Positions 34,863 to 42,859 of a stretch of DNA of 64,000 nt are shown here, in pieces (the first letter of the stretch is position 1; each line of letters starts with the position of its first letter). Source of the stretch: Sellimonas caecigallum (GTDB lineage: Bacteria; Bacillota; Clostridia; Lachnospirales; Lachnospiraceae). The position numbers and the translations under genes were made by a program. The DNA is taken from assembly GCF_019754295.1 (NCBI RefSeq), contig NZ_VIRV01000001.1, forward strand, positions 465,089-529,088, read 5' to 3'. The notes beneath the pieces are model-generated. The model was not told the origin of the DNA and did not search any database. It saw only the letters and a program-made list of their open reading frames with translations.

Positions 34863-35361
34863 TCTTTCGCAGCGGACATAAGGCCGCACATCTCTTTCGG
34901 GCGGCCGCTATGGCGGCGGAGGCTCCCAAAAGGAGTACTCCGGCCGCAAGGCAAAAATCTCCGATATTAAATGTCAGATTGCGGATTCTCTCCTTTTTAA
35001 AAGGAAATCCGATATAGTCCACCACATATCCACGGAAAAATCGATCGTAAAGATTGCTTAATCCTCCTGCCAGCATCAGATCCAGACCGGCTTTTTGTCC
35101 AAACCCTTTTTTGAAACGTCCATACCAGATTCTTGTCAGAAGAAGCAGGACCGCGGATCCTGCGGATGTCGCTTTTACGATCTTTTCTTCTCCGTCCAGA
35201 ATGTTAAATGCCATTCCATGGTTATGCACTTTCCTGATCAGGATCTTTTCCCCAAAAAGAGCCGTTTCTTTTTGGGAATCCGGCTTTTTTTCTGTTTTAT
35301 ATTTAAAAAACAGATCCAGACCCAGAAGCGACAAGGAAAGGATCGGTATCCTTTTTTTCAT
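34840..35361 (-). CDS. Signal peptidase II-like protein
   Basis: A 173-residue membrane protein with LspA landmarks: VHNHGMAFNIL, GGLSNLYDRFFRGYVVDYIGF with the first catalytic aspartate, and FNIGDFCLAAG with the second. It is divergent: the usual N-terminal LDQ-x-x-K is LDLFFK, and FNxAD is FNIGD. It may be a specialised paralogue rather than the housekeeping lipoprotein signal peptidase. It is the last gene of a run with an S8 protease and a small coiled-coil protein, starting 5 nt after the latter. Confidence 0.75.
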   Translation of the reverse strand: MKKRIPILSLSLLGLDLFFKYKTEKKPDSQKETALFGEKILIRKVHNHGMAFNILDGEEKIVKATSAGSAVLLLLTRIWYGRFKKGFGQKAGLDLMLAGGLSNLYDRFFRGYVVDYIGFPFKKERIRNLTFNIGDFCLAAGVLLLGASAAIAAARKRCAALCPLRKIRFRNIL

Positions 35362-35366
35362 CTGTT

Positions 35367-35654
35367 CTATTCTCCTTTAATCTTTGCAATTTCTTTCTGG
35401 ATATCTGCAATGGATTCTTCTCTCTTTTCGATAGCTTCGCAAAGTTCAACACAGTCCATATCCTGAATCTCATTTTCCCGGAATTTTTCGTAGATCTTCT
35501 TTCCAATATCGATATAGTCTCTCTCGTTTGCCCTCTCCAGCGTTCGTATCTGGCTTTTAAATTTCTCTGTATCTAAAATCTCTGTTGTTTTTTTCCCTAC
35601 AATATCTGCTGTTTCTGTAAATTTTTTTCCAAGTTCACTAAAAAAATCGCTCAT
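35367..35654 (-). CDS. Small coiled-coil protein of unknown function
   Basis: A 95-residue, highly charged protein that I do not recognise. The N-terminus MSDFFSELGKKFTETADIVG is amphipathic, and the C-terminal half (ANERDYIDIGKKIYEKF, EAIEKREESIADIQKEIAKI) should form a coiled coil. There is no signal peptide or membrane segment. A single cysteine pair (DCVELC) is present. It lies 19 nt after the S8 protease gene and 5 nt before the lspA-like gene, with RBS AAAGGAG. Confidence 0.7.
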   Translation of the reverse strand: MSDFFSELGKKFTETADIVGKKTTEILDTEKFKSQIRTLERANERDYIDIGKKIYEKFRENEIQDMDCVELCEAIEKREESIADIQKEIAKIKGE

Positions 35655-35673
35655 CCTGTATTATCTCCTTTCG

Positions 35674-37368
35674 TTACAACTGCCGGATTTCTTCCAACGT
35701 GTGGTACAGATCCATCGTCCCAAACCCCCAAAGCCGGTTTGGATATTCTGTATTCTCCTTTCTTCTTGTGCCCAGGATCAGGATATTTTTGACCTGGGCG
35801 GAGGATGCCTGGGAATTCTGGTTCTGCGTAATCCACTGAAGAAGCAGCGCTGCGCTTCCTCCTGCAATAGCTGTTCCGGCGCTGGAGCCTGAACGCTCCG
35901 TAAAATTTCCTCCCGGCACCGCTCCGGTCACATACATGCCGGGAACGGCAAACTCGGGTTTTATCATTCTATTTCTAGTATATCCCCTGCCCGACTGAAT
36001 CGCAACCGAATTTTCTTCCCAGTTATAATAAGAAGCAGTAATAGCCGACGGCGTGCTGCCAGGTTCCAGTATGGTTTCATCCGGGCTGGATCTCAGAAAG
36101 TAAGCTTCCCCTGTGAGAAATTCCGTGACAGGCATCCAGATATGGAAAAGCCCATCAATACTCTGGAGCGGTTCCAACCCAATCTTCCATATCCCCTGCG
36201 CAGGGTTTTCAAACCGCACAATGATCAGTTCCGAGTTAGTCCGTTCCACAAGCAGCCGGTAATCGATCACAATCTTCGTCTGCTCAAATAAAAATTCGTA
36301 CTCATTCCTGCTGTTTTGGCGGATGGGAATCTTCTGTATGGATTCACCGGACGGCGAGGTTAAGGACACGGCCAGCACATTTGGGATATCAGTCCACACT
36401 TCCATCTGGAATCCTTTTACATTTTCCCCTACCCGGAGCTCCACCTCCGTGCCTTCCCCTTGTGTGCCGGTCATTCCTTTATAATGATGACGTTTATCCG
36501 CCTCATTTCCTGTCCCCGTTACAACAACACGGTTCTTCATATTGGCATAAACTTCCAGCTCCTCACAGATGGGGGCCGTGCCATTATGTCCCCCGAGACT
36601 GCACCCTAGCGGGACACAGATAACCAAGGGCATCTCATATTTTTTCGCCAGACTGTTCAGGTAAAAAAGCCCTGCCAGCATATCATTTTCCTGAAATGCT
36701 TCTGCCCCCTCTTTGATAAAATAGTAATCTCTCAGGTATTGTTTCGCCCCCTTCAGTTTGACCATGGCGATCATTGATTCCGGCGCTGCCCCAAGGAATT
36801 GATTTTCCACATTTGCACTTCCGGCCGCCACACTTGCCGTGAAAGTCCCATGTCCGTTTGTATCCTGTGACGGTACAAAGGCAAGAGGATCTTCGCTTTG
36901 CAGAGCGCGGTTGATGTCCTCCCTTGTGTAGACACTTCCGTACCCAAAATGCTCTTCCGGGTTTCCATCCTGTATCGTCTGGTCCCAGATTCCCAGGATG
37001 CGCGTGGAGCCATCCAGATTCCGGAACACTGGATTGCGGTAGTCAAGTCCGGTATCCAAAAATCCCATCAAAATCCCCTGCCCTTTCAATTCCAGAGAAG
37101 GATAACTCTGTACAGGAGTAATTCCTGCCGCGTTCAGCGGCCCCAGATCGAGAAGAGTAAAACATTTTGGAATCGAGTAATAGGGGATATCATTGATGGG
37201 AAGACGATCCGCCTCCTCTTCCTGGATATAAACATTCCAATACATCTGTCCTGCTTCTTTCCGACACCAGCTTCTAGGATCCAGCCCGTCCAAAAGCTGC
37301 ATCCATCTTGAATTAAACATAAAATCTCTGTATGACTCCGATAAGATTGCCTCTTTACAGTCTTTCAT
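35674..37368 (-). CDS. S8 family (subtilisin-like, Csp-type) serine protease
   Basis: A 564-residue protease without a signal peptide. Catalytic residues are visible: Asp in GFLDTGLDYRN, His in DTNGHGTFTASVAAG, and Ser in RSGSSAGTAIAGG. A ~200-residue beta-rich insert lies between the His and Ser blocks, the layout of the Clostridia Csp-like proteases. The ATG at 37368 (MKDCKEAIL) is chosen because GAGG lies 9 nt upstream; this GAGG is the 3' arm of the clpX terminator. It heads a probable operon with a coiled-coil protein and an LspA-like protein. The substrate is unknown. Confidence 0.85.
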   Translation of the reverse strand: MKDCKEAILSESYRDFMFNSRWMQLLDGLDPRSWCRKEAGQMYWNVYIQEEEADRLPINDIPYYSIPKCFTLLDLGPLNAAGITPVQSYPSLELKGQGILMGFLDTGLDYRNPVFRNLDGSTRILGIWDQTIQDGNPEEHFGYGSVYTREDINRALQSEDPLAFVPSQDTNGHGTFTASVAAGSANVENQFLGAAPESMIAMVKLKGAKQYLRDYYFIKEGAEAFQENDMLAGLFYLNSLAKKYEMPLVICVPLGCSLGGHNGTAPICEELEVYANMKNRVVVTGTGNEADKRHHYKGMTGTQGEGTEVELRVGENVKGFQMEVWTDIPNVLAVSLTSPSGESIQKIPIRQNSRNEYEFLFEQTKIVIDYRLLVERTNSELIIVRFENPAQGIWKIGLEPLQSIDGLFHIWMPVTEFLTGEAYFLRSSPDETILEPGSTPSAITASYYNWEENSVAIQSGRGYTRNRMIKPEFAVPGMYVTGAVPGGNFTERSGSSAGTAIAGGSAALLLQWITQNQNSQASSAQVKNILILGTRRKENTEYPNRLWGFGTMDLYHTLEEIRQL

Positions 37369-37375
37369 GTCAAAA

Positions 37376-37408
37376 AACCTCATATACTTTTTGTAAGTAT
37401 ATGAGGTT
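37376..37408 (-). terminator. clpX terminator overlapping the S8 protease RBS
   Basis: AACCTCATATACTT pairs perfectly with AAGTATATGAGGTT around a 5-nt loop, followed on the minus strand by six T. The 3' arm carries GAGG, the ribosome-binding site of the next gene. Confidence 0.85.
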
Positions 37409-37413
37409 CCAAA

Positions 37414-38862
37414 TTAATTTATTTCCAGTTTTGGGACTTCCTGCCCGCGCAGTTTAATGACCGGACCGCCAGTTCCTTCTATGTATGCTCTTGTAATGAT
37501 CACTTCCCCGATATTGTCATCTTTTGGTATTTCATACATGATATCCAGCATGAATTCCTCAATGATGGCACGGAGCGCTCGTGCGCCTGTGTCTTTCTCT
37601 GTTGCCTTTTCTGCAATCGCATACAGAGCGTCTTCCTCAAATTCCAGTCTGACTTCATCCAGAGCAAGCAGCTTCTGGTACTGCTTCAAAATTGCATTTT
37701 TCGGCTCTTTGAGAATCTTGACAAGCATATCTTTATCCAGCCCCTGTAATGTGTAGATGACCGGAAGACGTCCAAGGAATTCCGGTATCATACCGAAATT
37801 GCGAAGATCCTCTACCGTGACTTTTGACAGCAGATTTTTATCCTGATCATACTTATCCTTCAGATCAGCGATAAAGCCGATGGAAGAATGCTTATTGAGC
37901 CGCTCTTTTATGATCTGTTCCAGCCCTGGGAAGGCGCCGCCGCAGATAAAAAGAATATTTTTCGTATTGACTGTTGTGAGAGGTACCATGGCATTCTTGC
38001 TGTTTGCTCCTACTGGTACTTCCACTTCACTTCCTTCCAAAAGTTTCAGCATTCCCTGCTGAACCGATTCGCCGCTTACATCCCGCTGGTTTGTGTTCTT
38101 TTTCTTGGCGATCTTGTCGATCTCATCCACAAATATGATCCCTCTTTCCGCCTTCTCCACATCGTTGTCCGCAGCTGCCAGGAGCTTGGACACAAGGCTT
38201 TCGATATCGTCGCCGATATAACCCGCCTCGGTAAGAGATGTTGCATCCGTGATGGCAAGCGGCACATCGAGAAGTCTCGCAAGTGTTTTGACAAGATAGG
38301 TCTTTCCAGATCCCGTCGGTCCGATCATCAGCATGTTGGATTTATCGATCTCGATATCATCCATCGTATCAGTGGCTACCCTCTTGTAATGGTTATAAAC
38401 AGCTACTGAAATCACTTTCTTTGCATATTCCTGACCGATCACATATTCATCCAGCTTGGCTTTGATTTTATGAGGAGCCGGAATATGGTTCAGATCCAGT
38501 TCCGGCTGATTCTCTGTCTTTTCTTTTTTCTTCTTTACTTTCTGCTGCTTTGGCATCATATTTTCCAGATCCTGCATATTGAGGACCTGCACTCCCGGAA
38601 TACGCATCAACTGGTTCAGATCGATCTGCCCATTGTTCATCATGTCAAAGCTTCTCTGCATACACTCCGGACAGACATGCAGATTGTTCGGGAGGTCTAC
38701 CATCTTCCCGGCCACACTCTCCGGTCGATGACAGATGGAACATATTTTTTCATACTCTCTGTCGTCTCTGGACGTATCTTCCACAACGCCTTTGACTGCT
38801 TCTTCCAGTTTCTGCTCATCTGTCTTTTCTTCGTCTATCGTTGTATTTTTTTCATCTGACAT
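37414..38862 (-). CDS. clpX: ClpX-type AAA+ unfoldase, divergent
   Basis: A 482-residue ClpX-like protein. The zinc-binding domain has CSICHRPE and HVCPECM; the AAA+ part has Walker A IGPTGSGKTYLVKTLAR, Walker B GIIFVDEIDKIA, and sensor and pore residues in line with ClpX (DVSGESVQQGMLKLLEG). The ClpP-docking loop SIGFIADL retains IGF. Compared with housekeeping ClpX (about 420-430 residues) it has an acidic N-terminal extension and a lysine-rich linker (QQKVKKKKEKTEN), and it is not beside clpP or tig. It may be a second ClpX. The start at 38862 fits the promoter at 38896-38924 and RBS AAGGGA. Confidence 0.88.
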   Translation of the reverse strand: MSDEKNTTIDEEKTDEQKLEEAVKGVVEDTSRDDREYEKICSICHRPESVAGKMVDLPNNLHVCPECMQRSFDMMNNGQIDLNQLMRIPGVQVLNMQDLENMMPKQQKVKKKKEKTENQPELDLNHIPAPHKIKAKLDEYVIGQEYAKKVISVAVYNHYKRVATDTMDDIEIDKSNMLMIGPTGSGKTYLVKTLARLLDVPLAITDATSLTEAGYIGDDIESLVSKLLAAADNDVEKAERGIIFVDEIDKIAKKKNTNQRDVSGESVQQGMLKLLEGSEVEVPVGANSKNAMVPLTTVNTKNILFICGGAFPGLEQIIKERLNKHSSIGFIADLKDKYDQDKNLLSKVTVEDLRNFGMIPEFLGRLPVIYTLQGLDKDMLVKILKEPKNAILKQYQKLLALDEVRLEFEEDALYAIAEKATEKDTGARALRAIIEEFMLDIMYEIPKDDNIGEVIITRAYIEGTGGPVIKLRGQEVPKLEIN

Positions 38863-38895
38863 AGCTATATCCCTTTCTATTCCCGTATAGTGGAT

Positions 38896-38924
38896 ATTAT
38901 AGACCAGATACAGCATTCGGACAA
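38896..38924 (-). promoter_or_regulatory. clpX promoter
   Basis: On the minus strand TTGTCC (38919-38924) and TATAAT (38896-38901), 17 nt apart. Confidence 0.7.
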
Positions 38925-38976
38925 GTAAACTTTTTCTTAAATCCTCTTTTCCCCCGCAATTTCTCTGTGTTTCCTC

Positions 38977-39291
38977 TTATTCTTCAGCCCACTCTTTCAG
39001 TTCTGCTTCCATCATCACTCCAGAATGGCGTTTTACTGCCTCCCCGTTTTTGAAGAGTACGACTGTCGGAATGCTGAGAATTCGAAACTGTTTTGCGAGT
39101 TCTCTGTTTTCATCTACATTGACTTTTCCGACTTTCACTGCGTCTGTTCCTTCCGCATATGCATGCAGGATCGGAATAAAGGTCTGGCAAGGTCCGCACC
39201 ATTCTGCCCAGAAATCGATGAGTACCGGTTTTTCAGATTTTAACACTTCCTGCTCAAAATTTTCATTTGTTATTTTCAATACTTCTGACAT
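38977..39291 (-). CDS. trxA: Thioredoxin
   Basis: A 104-residue thioredoxin with the active site DFWAEWCGPC and the cis-proline in SIPTVVLFKNGE. It serves as a cytosolic protein disulfide reductant. The start at 39291 (MSEVLKITN) has AGGAGG 8 nt upstream. A TATAAT box with no good -35 element lies upstream, so it may need activation; the neighbouring Crp/Fnr gene is a candidate, but no clear palindrome was found. Confidence 0.93.
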   Translation of the reverse strand: MSEVLKITNENFEQEVLKSEKPVLIDFWAEWCGPCQTFIPILHAYAEGTDAVKVGKVNVDENRELAKQFRILSIPTVVLFKNGEAVKRHSGVMMEAELKEWAEE

Positions 39292-39386
39292 ATCATATTC
39301 CTCCTGTATCAATTTTCTTTTAATATCGTTACATCTATTATACTCTATCCCAGAACACTTTCCGTAACAAAGTCACAAACCCGGTT

Positions 39387-40073
39387 TTACCGCAGACTTC
39401 CCTCGGCCAGTTCATACAGCGCGTTCTTATCGAGAATCCGCACTTTCCCTCTGGAAGCTGCCACAAATCCTTCCTGCTGGAAGTATTTCATCATCCGTGA
39501 AATAACCTCTCTTGCTGTCCCTAGTTCTCTTGCTGCCATCTCATGGGTCAATGTGATTTCCTCGGCTCCTTCATTTTCCGCTTCTTCCATCAGAAATGCC
39601 GCCAGCCTTTTATCCATACTTTTGCTCAAAATCTGTTCCATTGTCCACATCACATCGGAAAACCGAGAAGCCATCAGATCGTTTGTATACTTCATGACCG
39701 GAAGAGAGGTCTCCATCAATTTCCCATATACTCCCGGATCAATAACCCAATAATCCGATTCTTCTTTTGCTTCCATCCAGATGTCAAAATCAATGTTCCT
39801 GAAAATACAGCTTGCCGCAAAAAGGCACATATCCCTTTCAAAAAGCCGGTATACCGTGATTTCTTTCCCTTCTTCCGAAATAATATAGCTGCGGAACTGT
39901 CCTTTCTTTACAATCAGGAACCCAAGACAGTCTTCGTTCCCCTTGTGAATCATCTCTCCCTTTTCTGCATGCATCAGCCGTGTGTGGCTACGGATCTGTT
40001 CTTTGTCCGTCTCCGATAGCTCTTCAAAAAACGGAAGATAGTCTTCCAGCATAGTTTCTTCTTTTTGAGTCAT
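39387..40073 (-). CDS. Crp/Fnr family transcriptional regulator
   Basis: A 228-residue regulator with a cNMP-type barrel (EKGEMIHKGNEDCLGFLIVKKG region, residues ~30-120) and a winged helix (ITLTHEMAARELGTAREVIS), typical for redox- or starvation-responsive members. Several cysteines (two in MCLFAASC) are visible, but they are not in an N-terminal FNR cluster. It begins 2 nt after the ligA stop codon, so it is co-transcribed with ligA, and it precedes the thioredoxin gene in the same direction, which suggests redox control. Confidence 0.88.
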   Translation of the reverse strand: MTQKEETMLEDYLPFFEELSETDKEQIRSHTRLMHAEKGEMIHKGNEDCLGFLIVKKGQFRSYIISEEGKEITVYRLFERDMCLFAASCIFRNIDFDIWMEAKEESDYWVIDPGVYGKLMETSLPVMKYTNDLMASRFSDVMWTMEQILSKSMDKRLAAFLMEEAENEGAEEITLTHEMAARELGTAREVISRMMKYFQQEGFVAASRGKVRILDKNALYELAEGSLR

Positions 40074-40075
40074 TT

Positions 40076-42058
40076 TTATCCCTCATTTTCCATTAGACGC
40101 AAAAATTCTTCTTCCGAAAGGATCGGAATACCAAGCTCTTTTGCCTTTCGGTTCTTGGAAGAAGTGGAATTGGCATCGTTGTTGATCAGGTACGTCGTCT
40201 TGGATGTCACAGAACCGGTGGCTTTTCCACCACGTTTTTCTATCTCAGCTTTGATTTCCCCACGATTTTTAAAATGTTCCACACTTCCCGTGATCACAAA
40301 GGTCATACCTTCAAAGATCTGAGCTTCCTGAATATTCTCTTTTTGCAGATTTACTTCCTTTAACAGATGGAGATACTGCTGCCGCTTCTTTTCCTCCCGG
40401 AAGTAAGCTGTCACGTTTTTCGCGATGACTTCCCCGATGCCCGGGATCGCACTCAATGTCTCCTCGTCCGCTTCCAGAAGCTTCTGCGGGTCATAGTCCA
40501 GCTCTTTGCAGATGAGTTTTGCGTTTGCAAGCCCTACGTTTTCAATTCCAAGGGCATAGACAAGTCTTGGCAGTGTTGTCTCCCTTGATTTTTCGATACT
40601 TTCCAGAAGGTTTGCGCAGGATTTTTCCCCAAATCCATCCATCTCCGTAATGACATCCCGATGCTGGTCAATATGGTAGATATCTGCAAATTCATGGATA
40701 AAGCCCTTCCCAATAAATTTTTCCAGCGTTGCTTCTGAAAGGCCGTCAATATTCATAGCATCCCTGCTTACGAACAGGGTAAATGCTTTGATCTGTTTTG
40801 CCTGACAGAAAGGATTGGTGCAGTAGAGCGCTTTGGCGTTCATGATCTGCCGGATCTGTGTCTTTCCCTGGCATACAGGACATGTCTCCGGAATATCCTT
40901 TACTCCGCTTCTTGTGAGATTTTGAGCAATCTGCGGGATTATCATATTTGCTTTGTACACCTCGATCCTGTCTCCGACTCCAAGCTCCAGTTCCTCCATG
41001 ATACTGATATTGTGGACACTTGCCCTGGAAACAGTAGTCCCTTCCAGTTCTACCGGTTCGAAGATCGCCACCGGATTGATGAGTCCGGTCCTGGAAGGAC
41101 TCCACTCGATTTCGGTCAGCGTCGTCTCCTTTGTCTCATCCGCCCATTTGAAGGCAAATGAATCGCGCGGAAATTTTGCCGTGGCCCCAAGAGATTCCCC
41201 GTATACGATATCGTCATAGACAAGTACGAGTCCGTCGGACGGAACTTCATTTTCCTGGATACGATCTGCAAACCAGGCAATGTCTTCTTCCACTGTCTCC
41301 CTTGTCGTCATGCGATATTCCACTGTCTCAAATCCTTGGCTTAAAAGCCATTCCATCTGCTTTTCTCTCGAATTTTCAAAATCCACTCCATCCGCTCTCA
41401 CAAGGGAAAATGCATAGAATCGCACATTTCTCTTTGCCGTGATCTCATTGTTCAGCTGACGGACAGATCCGCTGCACAGATTCCTTGGATTTTTGTATTT
41501 CGCATCCACGTCTTCGATCTCTTCATTGATTTTTTCAAAATCCTTGTACCGGATGACTGCTTCTCCTCTCAGGATCAGTTCGCCCTGGTAAGCGATCTTA
41601 AGCGGGATGTTCCGGAATACTCTTGCATTGTTCGTAATGACTTCTCCGATTTCTCCATTTCCTCTTGTGACTGCTTTGAAAAGGACTCCTTCCCGGTAGG
41701 TAAGGACAATGGTCAGTCCGTCCATCTTCCAGGATAAAAGTGCCTTCTGGTCTCCTAAAAACTCTTTCAGGCGCCCTACTTCCTTTGTTTTGTCCAGGGA
41801 AAGCATCGGTCTTTCGTGGCGCTCTTTTGGAAGCTCGCTCAAGACTTCGTATCCCACGTGCACAGTCGGACTTAGCGCCATTGTCATGTTCAATTCTTTC
41901 TCCAAAGAGACGAGCTCATCATACAGTCTGTCGTATTCGTAATTGCTCATGATTTCTCTTGCTTCCTGATAGTAGGCACGTCCCGCCCGGTTCAGAAGTT
42001 CTACAAGCTCCTGCATCCGTTCTTTCTTATCCTGTGTATTGATTTCTGTCTGTGCCAT
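40076..42058 (-). CDS. ligA: NAD-dependent DNA ligase LigA
   Basis: Seals nicks in duplex DNA using NAD. The 660-residue protein has the N-terminal Ia domain (YYQEAREIMSNYEYDRLYDEL), the adenylation lysine in SWKMDGLTIVL, the OB fold, a four-cysteine zinc finger (CPVCQGK ... CTNPFCQ), helix-hairpin-helix repeats and a C-terminal BRCT domain (FEGMTFVITGSVEHFKNRG). The start lies 58 nt inside the 3' end of rluF. SWKMDG is a less usual form of the KxDG motif but keeps the essential lysine and aspartate. Confidence 0.94.
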   Translation of the reverse strand: MAQTEINTQDKKERMQELVELLNRAGRAYYQEAREIMSNYEYDRLYDELVSLEKELNMTMALSPTVHVGYEVLSELPKERHERPMLSLDKTKEVGRLKEFLGDQKALLSWKMDGLTIVLTYREGVLFKAVTRGNGEIGEVITNNARVFRNIPLKIAYQGELILRGEAVIRYKDFEKINEEIEDVDAKYKNPRNLCSGSVRQLNNEITAKRNVRFYAFSLVRADGVDFENSREKQMEWLLSQGFETVEYRMTTRETVEEDIAWFADRIQENEVPSDGLVLVYDDIVYGESLGATAKFPRDSFAFKWADETKETTLTEIEWSPSRTGLINPVAIFEPVELEGTTVSRASVHNISIMEELELGVGDRIEVYKANMIIPQIAQNLTRSGVKDIPETCPVCQGKTQIRQIMNAKALYCTNPFCQAKQIKAFTLFVSRDAMNIDGLSEATLEKFIGKGFIHEFADIYHIDQHRDVITEMDGFGEKSCANLLESIEKSRETTLPRLVYALGIENVGLANAKLICKELDYDPQKLLEADEETLSAIPGIGEVIAKNVTAYFREEKKRQQYLHLLKEVNLQKENIQEAQIFEGMTFVITGSVEHFKNRGEIKAEIEKRGGKATGSVTSKTTYLINNDANSTSSKNRKAKELGIPILSEEEFLRLMENEG

Positions 42059-42855
42059 TTATTTCTTTCTCCTGTTCTTTTTTCTCCTTTGCCAATGACG
42101 GTCGTATTGGAAGAATGCGCGATCATACGGTACAGCCCGTTTAATTCGCTGTCCGTAAGGGGCCGGTATTCTCCCGGTTTCAAATTTCCAAGATGGATAT
42201 TCATAATGCGGATCCGTTTAAGCTTGATCACTTTACATCCGCAGGCCTCACACATCCTGCGGATCTGCCGGTTTAACCCCTGGGTCAATATGATTCGGAA
42301 TGTGTCTTTCCCAATCTTTTCTGTTTTGCAAGGCCTTGTGACCGTGTCAAGGATCTGAACGCCTTGCGACATTTTTCTTAAAAAGTCGTCTGTAACCGGT
42401 TGATTGATCTTTACTATATATTCTTTTTCATGACAGTTTCCTGCCCTCATCATTTTGTTGATGATATCTCCGTTGTTCGTCATAAGAAGCAGGCCTTCCG
42501 AATCTTTGTCAAGTCTTCCCACATATGTGATGCGCGTCGGATAATCCAGGAAACGGATGATATTGTTTGGTTCTTTTTTTTCTTCGGTACAGACGATTCC
42601 TACCGGCTTGTTGACTGCCAGCACGACCATTTTGGTTTCCGGCTTGACCGGCTTTCCATCGACGCACACTTTCTGATCCGGAAGGATCTGCATCCCTCTT
42701 TCGGCCTTCTTGCCGTCTACCGTTACCTTGCCTTCGCCGATCAGGCGATCCGCCTCTCTTCTTGAACATATGCCCGATTCACTTAAATATTTGTTCAGTC
42801 TGACTGTCTCTCTTTGAGACCGCTTTTCAAACTGTTCTCTGATCTGGTTTCCCAC
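42001..42855 (-). CDS. rluF: 23S rRNA pseudouridine synthase, RluF/RsuA family
   Basis: RNA-modifying enzyme of 284 residues. The N-terminal S4 domain (RLNKYLSESGICSRREADRL) is followed by the catalytic domain with the active-site aspartate in YVGRLDKDSEGLLLMTNNGD and the NRQIRRMCEACG motif. The pattern (LAVNKPVGIVCT) fits the RluF group. The last ~26 residues are basic and overlap ligA, and look unrelated to the family, so the overlap may be relaxed sequence. It starts 4 nt after the aminopeptidase stop codon: one operon with ligA and the Crp/Fnr gene. Confidence 0.88.
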   Translation of the reverse strand: MGNQIREQFEKRSQRETVRLNKYLSESGICSRREADRLIGEGKVTVDGKKAERGMQILPDQKVCVDGKPVKPETKMVVLAVNKPVGIVCTEEKKEPNNIIRFLDYPTRITYVGRLDKDSEGLLLMTNNGDIINKMMRAGNCHEKEYIVKINQPVTDDFLRKMSQGVQILDTVTRPCKTEKIGKDTFRIILTQGLNRQIRRMCEACGCKVIKLKRIRIMNIHLGNLKPGEYRPLTDSELNGLYRMIAHSSNTTVIGKGEKRTGERNKWHRQKSIHRIRKNGCRSL

Positions 42856-42859
42856 TGGC

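Noticed and set aside
39292..39386. Crp/Fnr operator upstream of thioredoxin
   Set aside because: GTGAC and GTTAC halves are imperfect and wrongly spaced; not enough to call a site.
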